Shown in pieces: positions 6,672 through 14,830 of a DNA stretch of 26,584 nucleotides. Within the stretch, counting starts at the first letter, position 1. Every line of letters starts with the position of its first letter. This DNA is from an uncultured Dorea sp. Its GTDB lineage: Bacteria > Bacillota > Clostridia > Lachnospirales > Lachnospiraceae. The position numbers were made by a program, and so were the translations under genes. The notes beneath the pieces are model-generated. The model ran no database searches. It was not told where the DNA came from and was given only the letters and a program-made list of their open reading frames with translations. The stretch lies in contig CAJUBG010000055.1 in NCBI GenBank assembly GCA_910584575.1, forward strand, positions 1-26,584, read 5' to 3'.

Positions 6672-7853
6672 CTATTCTCTGATTCCCAGATAGCGGTAAG
6701 TCTCTCCTGCATCGCCATCCCTAGCTATCTGTTTCAGGACTGCAAATACACCCTCCATGTCCTCCACGCGCACATCGCGCCCGCCAAGCCCATAGATATA
6801 ATTTACTGCCAAAGCCTTAGACCTTGCCCTGTAAAGCGCGGACATCACGTCAGCGCCAAGGGGACCTCCGTGGTTCGTATAGCCCTCCGCGCGGTCCATA
6901 ACAGCAACCGCCTTGACCCCTGAGAGTGCTTCTGCAATGGCTTCTGCCGGGAACGGACGGTAGAGGCGAAGCTTTAAAAGTCCGGCCTTCTCTCCCTGAG
7001 CTCTTAAGGCGTCAATGGCATCCTTTGTCGTACCCGCCGCTGAGCCGAGCATGACAACCGCATATTCCGCGTCCTCCATGCAATACGCCTCAAATAAACC
7101 ATACTCTCTGCCGGAAATCTCCGCGAATTCCCTGGCAACCTTAAGCACAACCTCCTCCACATGCTTCATACCCTCTGCCTGGTTACGCTTTGCTTCCATA
7201 TAATAGTCAGTAATTGAATAAGGGCCCACCGCCATGGGGCAGTCCGGATTCAACAGATAATTCTCAGGCTCATATTCCCCGACAAATTCCTTTACCTGCT
7301 CATCCTCCAACAATTCCATATTCTCTACGGCATGGCTTGTAATAAAACCGTCCTGGCAAATCATAATCGGAAGCCTTACATCCTTATGCTCAGAGATACG
7401 GAATGCCTGCACCATATTATCATAGGCTTCCTGGTTATTCTCCGCATAAATCTGAATCCATCCCGCATCTCTGGCGCCCATGCTGTCTGAATGGTCACAG
7501 TTAATATTAATCGGCCCCGACAATGCACGGTTCACCAGCGCAAGCGCAAGCGGCAGACGGTTGGAGGCCGCTATGTACAACTCCTCCCACATATAGGCAA
7601 GCCCGCAGGAGGAGGTTGCCGTCAGGCTTCTTGCCCCTGCTGCCGACGCGCCAATCGCCGCACTCATAGAGCTGTGCTCGCTCTCCACCGGGATAAATTC
7701 CGTGTCAACCTGTCCATTTGCCACAAATGACGCGAAATACTGGGGAATCTCCGTGGAGGGGGTAATGGGGAACGCCGGAAATACATCCGGATTAATCTGT
7801 CTTAACGCAATTGCAATCGCTTCATTTCCTGATAAACGGTCTCTTTTTCCCAT
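6672..7853 (-). CDS. porA: 2-oxoacid (pyruvate-type):ferredoxin oxidoreductase, alpha subunit
   Basis: The 393-residue alpha subunit carries the pyrimidine-binding half of the thiamine site and the transketolase C-terminal domain. Typical features are GNEAIAIAL near the start, FPITPSTEIPQYF, the VESEHSSMSAAIGASAAGAR segment holding the conserved glutamate, and ALSGPININCDHSDSMGARD followed by GWIQIYAENNQEAYD, all close to the pyruvate synthase type known from Thermotoga-like four-subunit enzymes. The open frame extends ten codons upstream into porD, but the ATG at 7853, two bases after the porD stop and behind GGGGTGGAG, is the better start. It acts with the gamma, delta and beta subunits from the same operon. 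Confidence 0.92.
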   Translation of the reverse strand: MGKRDRLSGNEAIAIALRQINPDVFPAFPITPSTEIPQYFASFVANGQVDTEFIPVESEHSSMSAAIGASAAGARSLTATSSCGLAYMWEELYIAASNRLPLALALVNRALSGPININCDHSDSMGARDAGWIQIYAENNQEAYDNMVQAFRISEHKDVRLPIMICQDGFITSHAVENMELLEDEQVKEFVGEYEPENYLLNPDCPMAVGPYSITDYYMEAKRNQAEGMKHVEEVVLKVAREFAEISGREYGLFEAYCMEDAEYAVVMLGSAAGTTKDAIDALRAQGEKAGLLKLRLYRPFPAEAIAEALSGVKAVAVMDRAEGYTNHGGPLGADVMSALYRARSKALAVNYIYGLGGRDVRVEDMEGVFAVLKQIARDGDAGETYRYLGIRE

Positions 7854-7854
7854 C

Positions 7855-8157
7855 TTACTCCACCCCTTCCATTGTGATTGCATTGAATGGACATGCCTTT
7901 ACACAGATGCCGCAGCCCTTACAATGCTCATAGTCGAATTCGCCTCTTTTTCCGTCTTTTACCGGAATACAACTGTCCGGACAGACAGGCGTACACAGTA
8001 GGCACTGTTTACATTTCTCCTCTATGAATACCGGCTTATCCGTGGACCACTCGCCTGTGTTGAAATCCTTCGATGTCCCTGCACCGGCAATCACCATGCC
8101 CTCCGTTAAGTCCCTCCATGTTGCTTTCACACCTAATTTCGTAATATCCGTAGCCAT
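7855..8157 (-). CDS. porD: 2-oxoacid:ferredoxin oxidoreductase, delta subunit (2x 4Fe-4S ferredoxin)
   Basis: This 100-residue ferredoxin-like subunit relays electrons from the thiamine site to external ferredoxin. Two cluster motifs are visible: CKQCLLCTPVCPDSC at about residues 46-60 and CKGCGICVKACP at about 79-90, each with the CxxCxxCxxxCP pattern for a 4Fe-4S cluster. Its ATG overlaps the porC stop by one base (TAATG), a sign of translational coupling. The gene order gamma-delta-alpha-beta is that of classic porCDAB operons. Confidence 0.93.
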   Translation of the reverse strand: MATDITKLGVKATWRDLTEGMVIAGAGTSKDFNTGEWSTDKPVFIEEKCKQCLLCTPVCPDSCIPVKDGKRGEFDYEHCKGCGICVKACPFNAITMEGVE

Positions 8158-8729
8158 TACCGCACCTCCTCAAGCGCCATCTTAAGAGCCTCCATGTTGC
8201 CGTCGATTACCTCCGGCTTGCTGGCAAACTTATGGGAAAAGGATGCGCGCATCTCTCTTAAAAATGTATCCTCGTCCATAACCTCTGCCACCTTCACGAT
8301 TGCCGCCAGAAGCGGTGTGTTGGGGAAATACTTTCCCATGGCAGCCATGGATACCTTATGGGCATCGATGGTGTAGACTTTTCCTTCATATCCCTTCAAA
8401 TGCGGGATAATCTCCTCCTTTGGGCGCGATGTATTGATAAGAATCGCACCGTCCTTTTTAAGACCGCTGGTCACGTCAACAGCCTCCAAAAGCGATTCAT
8501 CTACAACGACCACATACTGGGGATCGTAGATATTGGAATGTACGCGAATCTGGGTGTCGCTGATCCGGTTGTAAGCCGTAATCGGCGCACCCATCCGTTC
8601 TGGTCCGTACTCTGGGAAACCCTGAACATATTTTCCCGTCTGGAACGCCACATCTGCAAGAAGCAGAGCAGCAGTCTTGGCACCCTGGCCGCCGCGGCCA
8701 TGCCATCTGATCTCTGTAAGGTTACTCAT
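8157..8729 (-). CDS. porC: 2-oxoacid:ferredoxin oxidoreductase, gamma subunit
   Basis: The 190-residue gamma subunit holds the coenzyme A-binding region of the four-subunit enzyme. It begins with the family signature IRWHGRGGQGAKTAALLLA, then carries FPEYGPERMGAPITAYNRIS, both diagnostic of POR/VOR/IOR gamma chains. It is first in the porCDAB-SNF operon. AAAGGA and GAAGGAAG purine runs precede the ATG. The promoter at 8790-8818 lies inside an inverted repeat, which suggests regulated expression. Confidence 0.93.
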   Translation of the reverse strand: MSNLTEIRWHGRGGQGAKTAALLLADVAFQTGKYVQGFPEYGPERMGAPITAYNRISDTQIRVHSNIYDPQYVVVVDESLLEAVDVTSGLKKDGAILINTSRPKEEIIPHLKGYEGKVYTIDAHKVSMAAMGKYFPNTPLLAAIVKVAEVMDEDTFLREMRASFSHKFASKPEVIDGNMEALKMALEEVR

Positions 8730-8744
8730 CTTCCTTCATCCTTT

Positions 8745-8802
8745 CTTAAAGTAGAGTGGACTCTGTTTTTTCGTTTTATCACATCCACTATTGTACTTTA
8801 AG
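8745..8802. repeat. inverted repeat flanking the por transcription start (possible operator)
   Basis: CTTAAAGTA (8745-8753) is the exact reverse complement of TACTTTAAG (8794-8802), and inside it GTGGA (8756-8760) mirrors TCCAC (8784-8788). The right arm touches the -10 box, while the left arm lies about 15 bases before porC. Because the right arm starts upstream of the expected transcript start, it is more likely a DNA site than an RNA hairpin. Confidence 0.5.
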
Positions 8803-8818
8803 TTTCCTCTTATGTCTA
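8790..8818 (-). promoter_or_regulatory. promoter of porCDAB-SNF operon
   Basis: On the minus strand TAGACA (8813-8818) and TACAAT (8790-8795) are 17 bp apart, about 60 bases before the porC ATG. The -35 begins only seven bases past the stop codon of the adhesin gene, and no terminator is evident between them, so some read-through from the adhesin is possible. Confidence 0.65.
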
Positions 8819-8825
8819 CAATGAA

Positions 8826-11800
8826 TTACTTCCAATTAAAAAAATTCTTCTTCCTGTTACTAAGCGCCATGCCTCCGCAGCTTACCAAGGCCAATGTCAG
8901 ATAGAGGTAAACTTTACCACCGTAACCGTCTCCCGTCTTTACCCGTCTTGGCGGGCTTGGCTCTCTTACCAGCCTCACAGTCTGATCCTGATCCTCCAAA
9001 TCTTCATGGACCGCCACCTCTGTCTCATTCTCTGCCATATAAAGCTTCTCGAATACCACCAACTCCTTTTCCTCCAGACCTTTACTCTGAAAAGTAAAGT
9101 CTACATCAACCTTCCCTGAAGGCTTCTCCGGCTTAAATATCCGTTCTGCCCTTACTGGCGCGCCGTCAACCACTAATGCCTCGCCCGTCTTTTTATCCAT
9201 AACCGTACCTTCTATCCTATATTCCGTATCCGGAATCAAGTTCTGATACTCTACCCTGTCCCTGATCGTCACTACATCCTTGATAATCAACTCCTTGTCA
9301 TCATCCGCCTGATCCTTTGCGCTCGTCTTGATGGCCGGAAAATAGATGCTCTGCTTCGTCTCCTCCAAATCCTCATGGTTGGCAACCGGCGTCCCCTCAT
9401 ACTCAAGCGTCTCATAAATCACCGCCGTTTTTCCCTTAAGGGAGCTGCCACTCAGAGAAAACTCTACCGGAACCTCCCCTTCGGTTTCCTCAGCCACAAA
9501 CGTTGTTTCCGCCGTAACCGTCTCTCCCTGGTCATCCTTAAGCTGTTCTCCTGTATCGTGGTCCATAAGAACACCCTTCACTGTATATTCATTTCCGGCC
9601 AGAACATTAGAGTAAAAGACCATATCCGTAACGCCAACCTCACCGTCTGCCTGTGCCTGATGTGTCAGGGTCTCATCATCCAACGCCGTAGTCCAGACCT
9701 TGGGTATATGGACGGTCTGGGCCTCATCCTCTAAATCCTTATGAACCGCAACCGTCTCCTCCTGAAACCAGGACTTCTCCATAGACAACTCCTCGAACAC
9801 CACAAACGTATGCCCTTCCAGTCCCTTCCCGGAAAAACGGAATGTCAATTCCACTTCGCCGTCTTCTTTCTCAGGCACAAAAGCCATATCTGCATGAAGC
9901 TCATTCCCGTCTGCATCCACTGCTGTTTCCTTCGTCTCCAAATCCATCAAGGTCCCTTCCAGATGATATTGATGCTTCGGTATCAGATTCCAGTAGGATA
10001 CAGTATCTACTATTACCGCCTCCTCAGATGCCATCGCCATATTCGTTCCGGTTTCCTTGTCAACCGCCTGGGTCTGGATTCTGGGAAATTTTACCGTCTG
10101 GGGCATATCCTCAATATCCGCATGAACCGCAATACTCTTTTTCTCCGTAAACAACTCCTCAAACGCTACCGTCACCTTTCCGGCCAGAATACTTCCGTCG
10201 AATTCAAATACTACCGTCTCGTCTCCTTCGGCGTCCTTTGCCGTAAATTCCTTCTCTGCCCTAATCTCATTTCCTTCGGCATCCCTTAAAGGCTCGCCCG
10301 TTGACTTATCTATCAGCGTTCCCTCTATCCTGTACTTCTTGCCTGAAATCAGGTTTTCATAATGTACCACATCTTCAATCATCACCTGTTCTTCTGCAAA
10401 CGAAATGCGTTCCCCTGTCTTAGTATCCTCGGCAGTCGTGGCTATAAATGGAAAATGGACAGTCTGTTTTTCATCCTCCAAGTTCTTATGCTCTGCGATT
10501 CTATGGTTCTGATACAGCAATTCCTCATAGACTACCACCGTCTCTCCGGAAAGCCCGCTTCCGTCAAACCGGAATTCAACGTCTATGCTTCCATCCTTTT
10601 TTACAGGTGTAAATACCGCCTGTGCGGTAATCGGTTTTCCCTTCCCGTCTGCCGCCGCCTTCTTTGTCCTGGCATCCATCAGCGTCCCTTGGATTACATA
10701 CTCCTTTCCTGGCAGAAGATTCTCATACTTTACCTCATCAATCAGAGTTACCTCAGAATCCGCCTTTGCCATCCTCATTCCGGTAGCCTGATCACGGACA
10801 GCCGTGCCAAGCTTCGGGATATAGATGGTCTGCGCCTCGTCTCTGATATCTTTATGTACCGCAACCGTCGCCTCCTTGAACCATGACTTTTCTATGGAAA
10901 GTTCTTCAAACACTACAAAGGTACGGCTCTCCATATCTTTTCCGGAAAAACGAAACTCCAATTCCACAGTTCCCTCATTCCCCTTTGCTACAAATTCCGT
11001 ATCCGCCTGAAGCCTCCTTCCCTTAGAATCAACCGCAGGCTCTCCTGTACTTTTCTCCATCAGCATACCCTTCAGGCGATACCCACATCCTGGAATCAGA
11101 TGTTCATAAGAAACCCTGTCCACCACCGTAATCTCATCGGATGCCATGGTAAGGTTAATTCCCGTCCTGGGGTCTGCTGCCTGAGTCCTGATTTTGGGAA
11201 ACTCTATGGTCTGCGCCTCGTCATGAATATCCGCATGAACGGCTATACGCTTCTTCTCTGTAAACAATTCTTCAAATGCAACCGCCGTCTTTCCCGCAAG
11301 CAAACTCCCGTCGAACTCAAACACCACGGTCACATCTCCCTCGGCGTCCTTTGCCGTAAATTCCTTCTTTGCCGTAATTTCTTTCCCCTTGGCATCCCTA
11401 AGCGACTCTCCGTCGTCCTGATCCTTCAGAACTCCCTGTACTGTATACTTTTTTCCAGGAATCAGATTCTCATAATGCACCACATCCTCAATTATCACCC
11501 TCTCCTCCGCATAGGAAATCCCTTTTCCCGTCTCCTTGTCTGACGCTTCTGTTTTGATAGAAGGAAAATAAACCGTCTGTCCCTCGTCTTCTGTGTCCTT
11601 ATGCTCTGCAATTACTTTCCCGCCATACAGAAGTTCTTCAAACACAACCAATGTCTCTCCCGCAAGCCGGCTTCCGTCAAAATGGAACGTCACCTCCACA
11701 CTTCCGTTTTCCTCTGACGGTATAAACCTTGACTGGGCGGTGATGGGAGTCCCGCCGGCATCTGTCGCCGCCTTCTTCGTCTTTGGGTTCACCAGCGTTC

Positions 11801-14438
11801 CTTTCAGCAGATATTCCTTTCCCACCTGAAGCTTCTCATACTTTACCTCGTCAGTCAGCGTCACCTGTGAAGCCGCACAGGAAATATGCGACTTCGTGTC
11901 ATTGTCCGACACTGTGGTGCCAATCTTCGGAATAGAAACTGTCTGCGCCTCGTCCGTAATATCATGGTGTACTGCATATTCCTTGTTATCCTTCTTTAGA
12001 GTTTCAAAGGCTACCAGCGTCTTCCCAGAAAGCCCTCTCCCCGAAAAGCGGAATATGACTTCAACCGTTCCACTTGCCGTCTTTGCGGTAAATGTTGTCT
12101 CGGCTTCAATCTTACTCCCATGGTCGTCAAGCACCGCCCGTCCGGTCTCTTTATCCATCAAGATACCGGTAATCTTATATTTCCGTCCGGCACGCAGATT
12201 TTCATAAGACACTGTATCCACAATGACCATATCCTCCTCTGCCTTTGCCATCCCGCTGCCTGTCTGATAATCAACCGCCCTTGTCCCTATGGCAGGAAAA
12301 TGGATGGTCTGGGAATCGTCGTTGATGTCCGCATGTTCAGCCAGCTTTTCATCGCCAAGGTACAATTCTTCATATACCACCACATCCTTTCCCTTAAGCC
12401 TGGAGGCGTCAAAGGTAAACTCCACCTCAACCGACCCATTAGAGTCTTTTGGAGAGAAGGTCTTTGTCACTGTAACAGGATTGCCGTCTTTATCCGTCGC
12501 CTCGCGCCCTGTGGCTCGGTTCATCAGCGTTCCCACCAGACGATAAGTTTTGTCTTTTTGTAAGCCGATATAAGAAACCGTATCAATCAACGTCACATCC
12601 TCTGCCAAGGCATAATGGGTGCCTGTGGCCTCATCCTTAGCCGTGGTTTCAATGGCAACATCTGCATTCTCCACATTTCCCAGACTGACAATGTAGTTCG
12701 CCCTTGTGACAGTAAAGGAACCAGAATAGAGAAATTTCCCCTCATTGGCGCTGCATTTCAATTCTTCAATGGTATATGTATCATAAGGAAGCGCGCCTGC
12801 CCCATCATCCACAGGAACACTCCCGCCGTCTGCATTAAGCCCGAACCACAGGCCGTTGCCTGCCTTCCCGCCGTTTGTCTTATAACTGTGGGCCGCATAA
12901 GCCGAGCTCGAAGAATAATGTCCGTTCTCATCCGTCATAATCACATGGGATTCCTTCGTCGTCTTAGACGTAATCCGAAACGGCACGCCGGCAATGGGTC
13001 TTTGGGTGTTCTTATCAATCTTGGTCAATTCCACATCTCCGCGGATTACACTGTCTGCAACCCTGTATTCTGTGCCGTCCTCCACCATTCCCTGATTGCC
13101 GTTCTGGATAATCCGAGCGACATGGAGCTTTTCCGTCCCAAAATTCCCTGAACCGTCCATATAAGAGCTGTCAAGCTGATAACCGGACGGCGCCTGTATT
13201 TCCTCCACACTCAGGGTTCCAAGAGGCAGTCCACCCTCCAAAGCGCCGCCTCTGATTACCCATGACCTGTCTGCCTTCGCCGGAAGATTCTCCCTGGTAT
13301 AGTAACCATTGTAAAAATTTACCCGAAATTGGGTATTCTCAAGGGATGCCGCGCCAAGGGCATCCATTCCCTTTGTCTCCCGATCCACCTTGTAGATTAC
13401 GGGTGGCGGCGCAATAACCGGCTCGTCACTGACCTTTAGCTCTGCCGTCTGCCCCGCCGTAACCTGAATCGGATATACCTCTAAATCCAGGGCATAGCCT
13501 TTTGCCGCTGTAATCTCCTTCACATAATACGTTCCTTCATCAAGAGCCGCCGTATCCGAATTCCCGTCCGCATCCGTAGTCAGAACCGCCGCCTGCTGTG
13601 TACATCCATTGTCACGGAACACGCCGTACCGTGCCCCTGCCAGGCTATAACAACTGTTTCCGTCTGTAATCTGCGTATTGGCCGAGGATTTCTTAAGCCT
13701 TGCATATCCCGCCGGATTCCCCTCCAGCCATACGATATCCTGATACTTGTCATCTCCGGTATTAATTACATATGCCGTGTACTGCCTTAAACGGCTCTGG
13801 AAAGCCTCATATCCGGTATCCTGCATCAAATGACTAAGATCCTCCGCCATACTCCGTATATTTGCAACCATAAAAGGTCCCAGACCTTTGAGCGAGCCCA
13901 TGTACAGAAAGCCTATCAGCGCGTGGGCGTAGGCATAGACATTGTTTTTCTCCTCCATATAAATCGTCTTTCCGTATTGCTCATACATCTGCGGGTCGCC
14001 GCCAGGCGCGATCATCAATGCCGCTTTAATCATGTCGTTATTAAGCGCCGAGACACGGTAAGTCCCGTTGGGCGGACTCAAGGTCGGCTGCGCGCAATAC
14101 CCCAGATATTGCTCTGAACCGGCAGTCACCGAGAATTCGCTTGTTCCCCATTCCCCATAGTTATGAACCGCCCCTGCCCGAATTACCACCTCCGTACCAG
14201 GCGCTGACCGGCGCATACGTCCTCCCGCCTGCTCACCGGCGCGGGCACTTCTACCAGTATCCGTCTTTTCACAGTCTTTCCCCCAGACATAGCCCTCTCT
14301 CGGAAACAGGTAATCCTTTTCCTCCTGGCCATTCGTCTCCACATCCGAGGCATCCACCCGTCTCACACAGGGCAGCACAACCAAAAGACAGATTACCAGT
14401 GTCAATAAAAGTGAAAGCCCCTTCTTCTTTCTTCCCAT
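8826..14438 (-). CDS. VaFE repeat surface-anchored adhesin with thioester-like, SpaA-like and ten T-Q ester-bond domains
   Basis: This 1870-residue wall protein begins with a signal peptide (MGRKKKGL then a hydrophobic core, cleavage likely after Ala30). A thioester-type domain follows with Cys115 in YLGYCAQP. Two to three SpaA/Cna-B-like domains lie at about 255-590, with motifs such as YYVKEITAAKGYAL and YTIEELKC. Ten VaFE repeats of about 122-127 residues then run to near residue 1820. Each has a TxAxD start, DxVxY, a VxFEEL-type strand and HxDxxDxxQT (the fourth position varies in repeat 6, which has HKN). In characterised T-Q ester-bond domains the Thr and Gln form an internal cross-link that stiffens a stalk. 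VKTGD at 1833-1837, a hydrophobic segment and a basic tail form a sortase signal. The start at 14438 follows AAAGGAGA and directly precedes the signal peptide; the frame extends 17 codons further upstream. The ligand is unknown, and no sortase lies in the window. Confidence 0.93.
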   Translation of the reverse strand: MGRKKKGLSLLLTLVICLLVVLPCVRRVDASDVETNGQEEKDYLFPREGYVWGKDCEKTDTGRSARAGEQAGGRMRRSAPGTEVVIRAGAVHNYGEWGTSEFSVTAGSEQYLGYCAQPTLSPPNGTYRVSALNNDMIKAALMIAPGGDPQMYEQYGKTIYMEEKNNVYAYAHALIGFLYMGSLKGLGPFMVANIRSMAEDLSHLMQDTGYEAFQSRLRQYTAYVINTGDDKYQDIVWLEGNPAGYARLKKSSANTQITDGNSCYSLAGARYGVFRDNGCTQQAAVLTTDADGNSDTAALDEGTYYVKEITAAKGYALDLEVYPIQVTAGQTAELKVSDEPVIAPPPVIYKVDRETKGMDALGAASLENTQFRVNFYNGYYTRENLPAKADRSWVIRGGALEGGLPLGTLSVEEIQAPSGYQLDSSYMDGSGNFGTEKLHVARIIQNGNQGMVEDGTEYRVADSVIRGDVELTKIDKNTQRPIAGVPFRITSKTTKESHVIMTDENGHYSSSSAYAAHSYKTNGGKAGNGLWFGLNADGGSVPVDDGAGALPYDTYTIEELKCSANEGKFLYSGSFTVTRANYIVSLGNVENADVAIETTAKDEATGTHYALAEDVTLIDTVSYIGLQKDKTYRLVGTLMNRATGREATDKDGNPVTVTKTFSPKDSNGSVEVEFTFDASRLKGKDVVVYEELYLGDEKLAEHADINDDSQTIHFPAIGTRAVDYQTGSGMAKAEEDMVIVDTVSYENLRAGRKYKITGILMDKETGRAVLDDHGSKIEAETTFTAKTASGTVEVIFRFSGRGLSGKTLVAFETLKKDNKEYAVHHDITDEAQTVSIPKIGTTVSDNDTKSHISCAASQVTLTDEVKYEKLQVGKEYLLKGTLVNPKTKKAATDAGGTPITAQSRFIPSEENGSVEVTFHFDGSRLAGETLVVFEELLYGGKVIAEHKDTEDEGQTVYFPSIKTEASDKETGKGISYAEERVIIEDVVHYENLIPGKKYTVQGVLKDQDDGESLRDAKGKEITAKKEFTAKDAEGDVTVVFEFDGSLLAGKTAVAFEELFTEKKRIAVHADIHDEAQTIEFPKIRTQAADPRTGINLTMASDEITVVDRVSYEHLIPGCGYRLKGMLMEKSTGEPAVDSKGRRLQADTEFVAKGNEGTVELEFRFSGKDMESRTFVVFEELSIEKSWFKEATVAVHKDIRDEAQTIYIPKLGTAVRDQATGMRMAKADSEVTLIDEVKYENLLPGKEYVIQGTLMDARTKKAAADGKGKPITAQAVFTPVKKDGSIDVEFRFDGSGLSGETVVVYEELLYQNHRIAEHKNLEDEKQTVHFPFIATTAEDTKTGERISFAEEQVMIEDVVHYENLISGKKYRIEGTLIDKSTGEPLRDAEGNEIRAEKEFTAKDAEGDETVVFEFDGSILAGKVTVAFEELFTEKKSIAVHADIEDMPQTVKFPRIQTQAVDKETGTNMAMASEEAVIVDTVSYWNLIPKHQYHLEGTLMDLETKETAVDADGNELHADMAFVPEKEDGEVELTFRFSGKGLEGHTFVVFEELSMEKSWFQEETVAVHKDLEDEAQTVHIPKVWTTALDDETLTHQAQADGEVGVTDMVFYSNVLAGNEYTVKGVLMDHDTGEQLKDDQGETVTAETTFVAEETEGEVPVEFSLSGSSLKGKTAVIYETLEYEGTPVANHEDLEETKQSIYFPAIKTSAKDQADDDKELIIKDVVTIRDRVEYQNLIPDTEYRIEGTVMDKKTGEALVVDGAPVRAERIFKPEKPSGKVDVDFTFQSKGLEEKELVVFEKLYMAENETEVAVHEDLEDQDQTVRLVREPSPPRRVKTGDGYGGKVYLYLTLALVSCGGMALSNRKKNFFNWK
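9696..11920 (-). repeat. duplicated three-domain block inside the adhesin (repeats 3-5 and 6-8)
   Basis: VaFE repeats 3, 4 and 5 (about 10807-11920) match repeats 6, 7 and 8 (about 9696-10806) in order. Repeats 3 and 6 share DEVKYE and EELLY; repeats 4 and 7 share EDVVHYENLI, EFTAKDAEGD and FEELFTEKK; repeats 5 and 8 share a unique insertion EKSWF before AVHKD. This is an ABC-ABC array from one duplication of about 1.1 kb. Boundaries are approximate. Confidence 0.85.
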
Positions 14439-14777
14439 ACATTGCTCTCCTTTCTGAACCAAACGATTCCAAAGCAAACGCATCTGCAATCACTTCACAC
14501 TGTAATTCCCTCCGACAGAACCCTTTTGCCTCCTTTCCAAAATATATTTTTTAACCTTGGGATTTGTTTCATTAATGAATTTGAACCTTTGATTATTAGA
14601 ATGTAAGACTCTTTATAGAACTTAAAGAATATGTCAAACAAAAATGGTATTGGGTGAAACACGTAATGAACACTAATAGAAAATTTTAGGGAACACAAGA
14701 GCTGATAAGAACTACCAGCCTGTTTCTAAGCGATTGCCTCGCGGACAGCTCATCACTGTCCGCGCCGCTGCTTGGTA
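14439..14777 (-). other. long structured 5' leader of the adhesin gene
   Basis: About 340 bases separate the predicted transcript start from the adhesin ATG and hold no convincing gene. Near the 5' end is a GC-rich hairpin with a perfect 9-bp stem (14756-14764 with 14740-14748, 7-nt loop), bracketed by AAGC/GCTT (14773-14770 with 14731-14728). A second hairpin (14719-14713 with 14707-14701) includes a G-U pair that would be an A-C mismatch on the other strand, so the minus strand is the likely RNA. The remainder is A/T-rich. There is no U-tract terminator. Purine-rich ribosome-site-like runs lie at about 14535-14542 and 14510-14516 as well as at the real start. No known riboswitch class was recognised. 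Confidence 0.5.
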
Positions 14778-14783
14778 AAATAT

Positions 14784-14811
14784 ATTATAACAAATTATTC
14801 CAATCTGTCAA
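14784..14811 (-). promoter_or_regulatory. promoter of the adhesin gene
   Basis: On the minus strand perfect TTGACA (14806-14811) and TATAAT (14784-14789) boxes are 16 bp apart. The site begins about 20 bases past the ClC gene stop, so the adhesin has its own strong promoter. Confidence 0.8.
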
Positions 14812-14830
14812 TGCATATTCAAGATTATTT

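Noticed and set aside
9741..10289. Long plus-strand open frames opposite the VaFE repeats (also 12120-12563, 12615-13151, 11100-11543)
   Set aside because: They arise as antisense shadows of the repetitive adhesin codons; they repeat with the domain period and show no start signals or protein families.
8990..12650. Regularly spaced similar DNA segments considered as a CRISPR or satellite array
   Set aside because: The period of about 370 bp stays in frame and encodes VaFE domains, so it is a protein repeat array.
14495..14698. A 67-codon minus-strand frame in the adhesin leader
   Set aside because: It lacks a ribosome site, has no recognisable domain, and overlaps the ribosome-site-like runs before the adhesin; more likely untranslated leader.
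14700..14777. A c-di-GMP or other known riboswitch upstream of the adhesin
   Set aside because: The conserved core sequences of the classes I know are not present; kept only as an unexplained leader.
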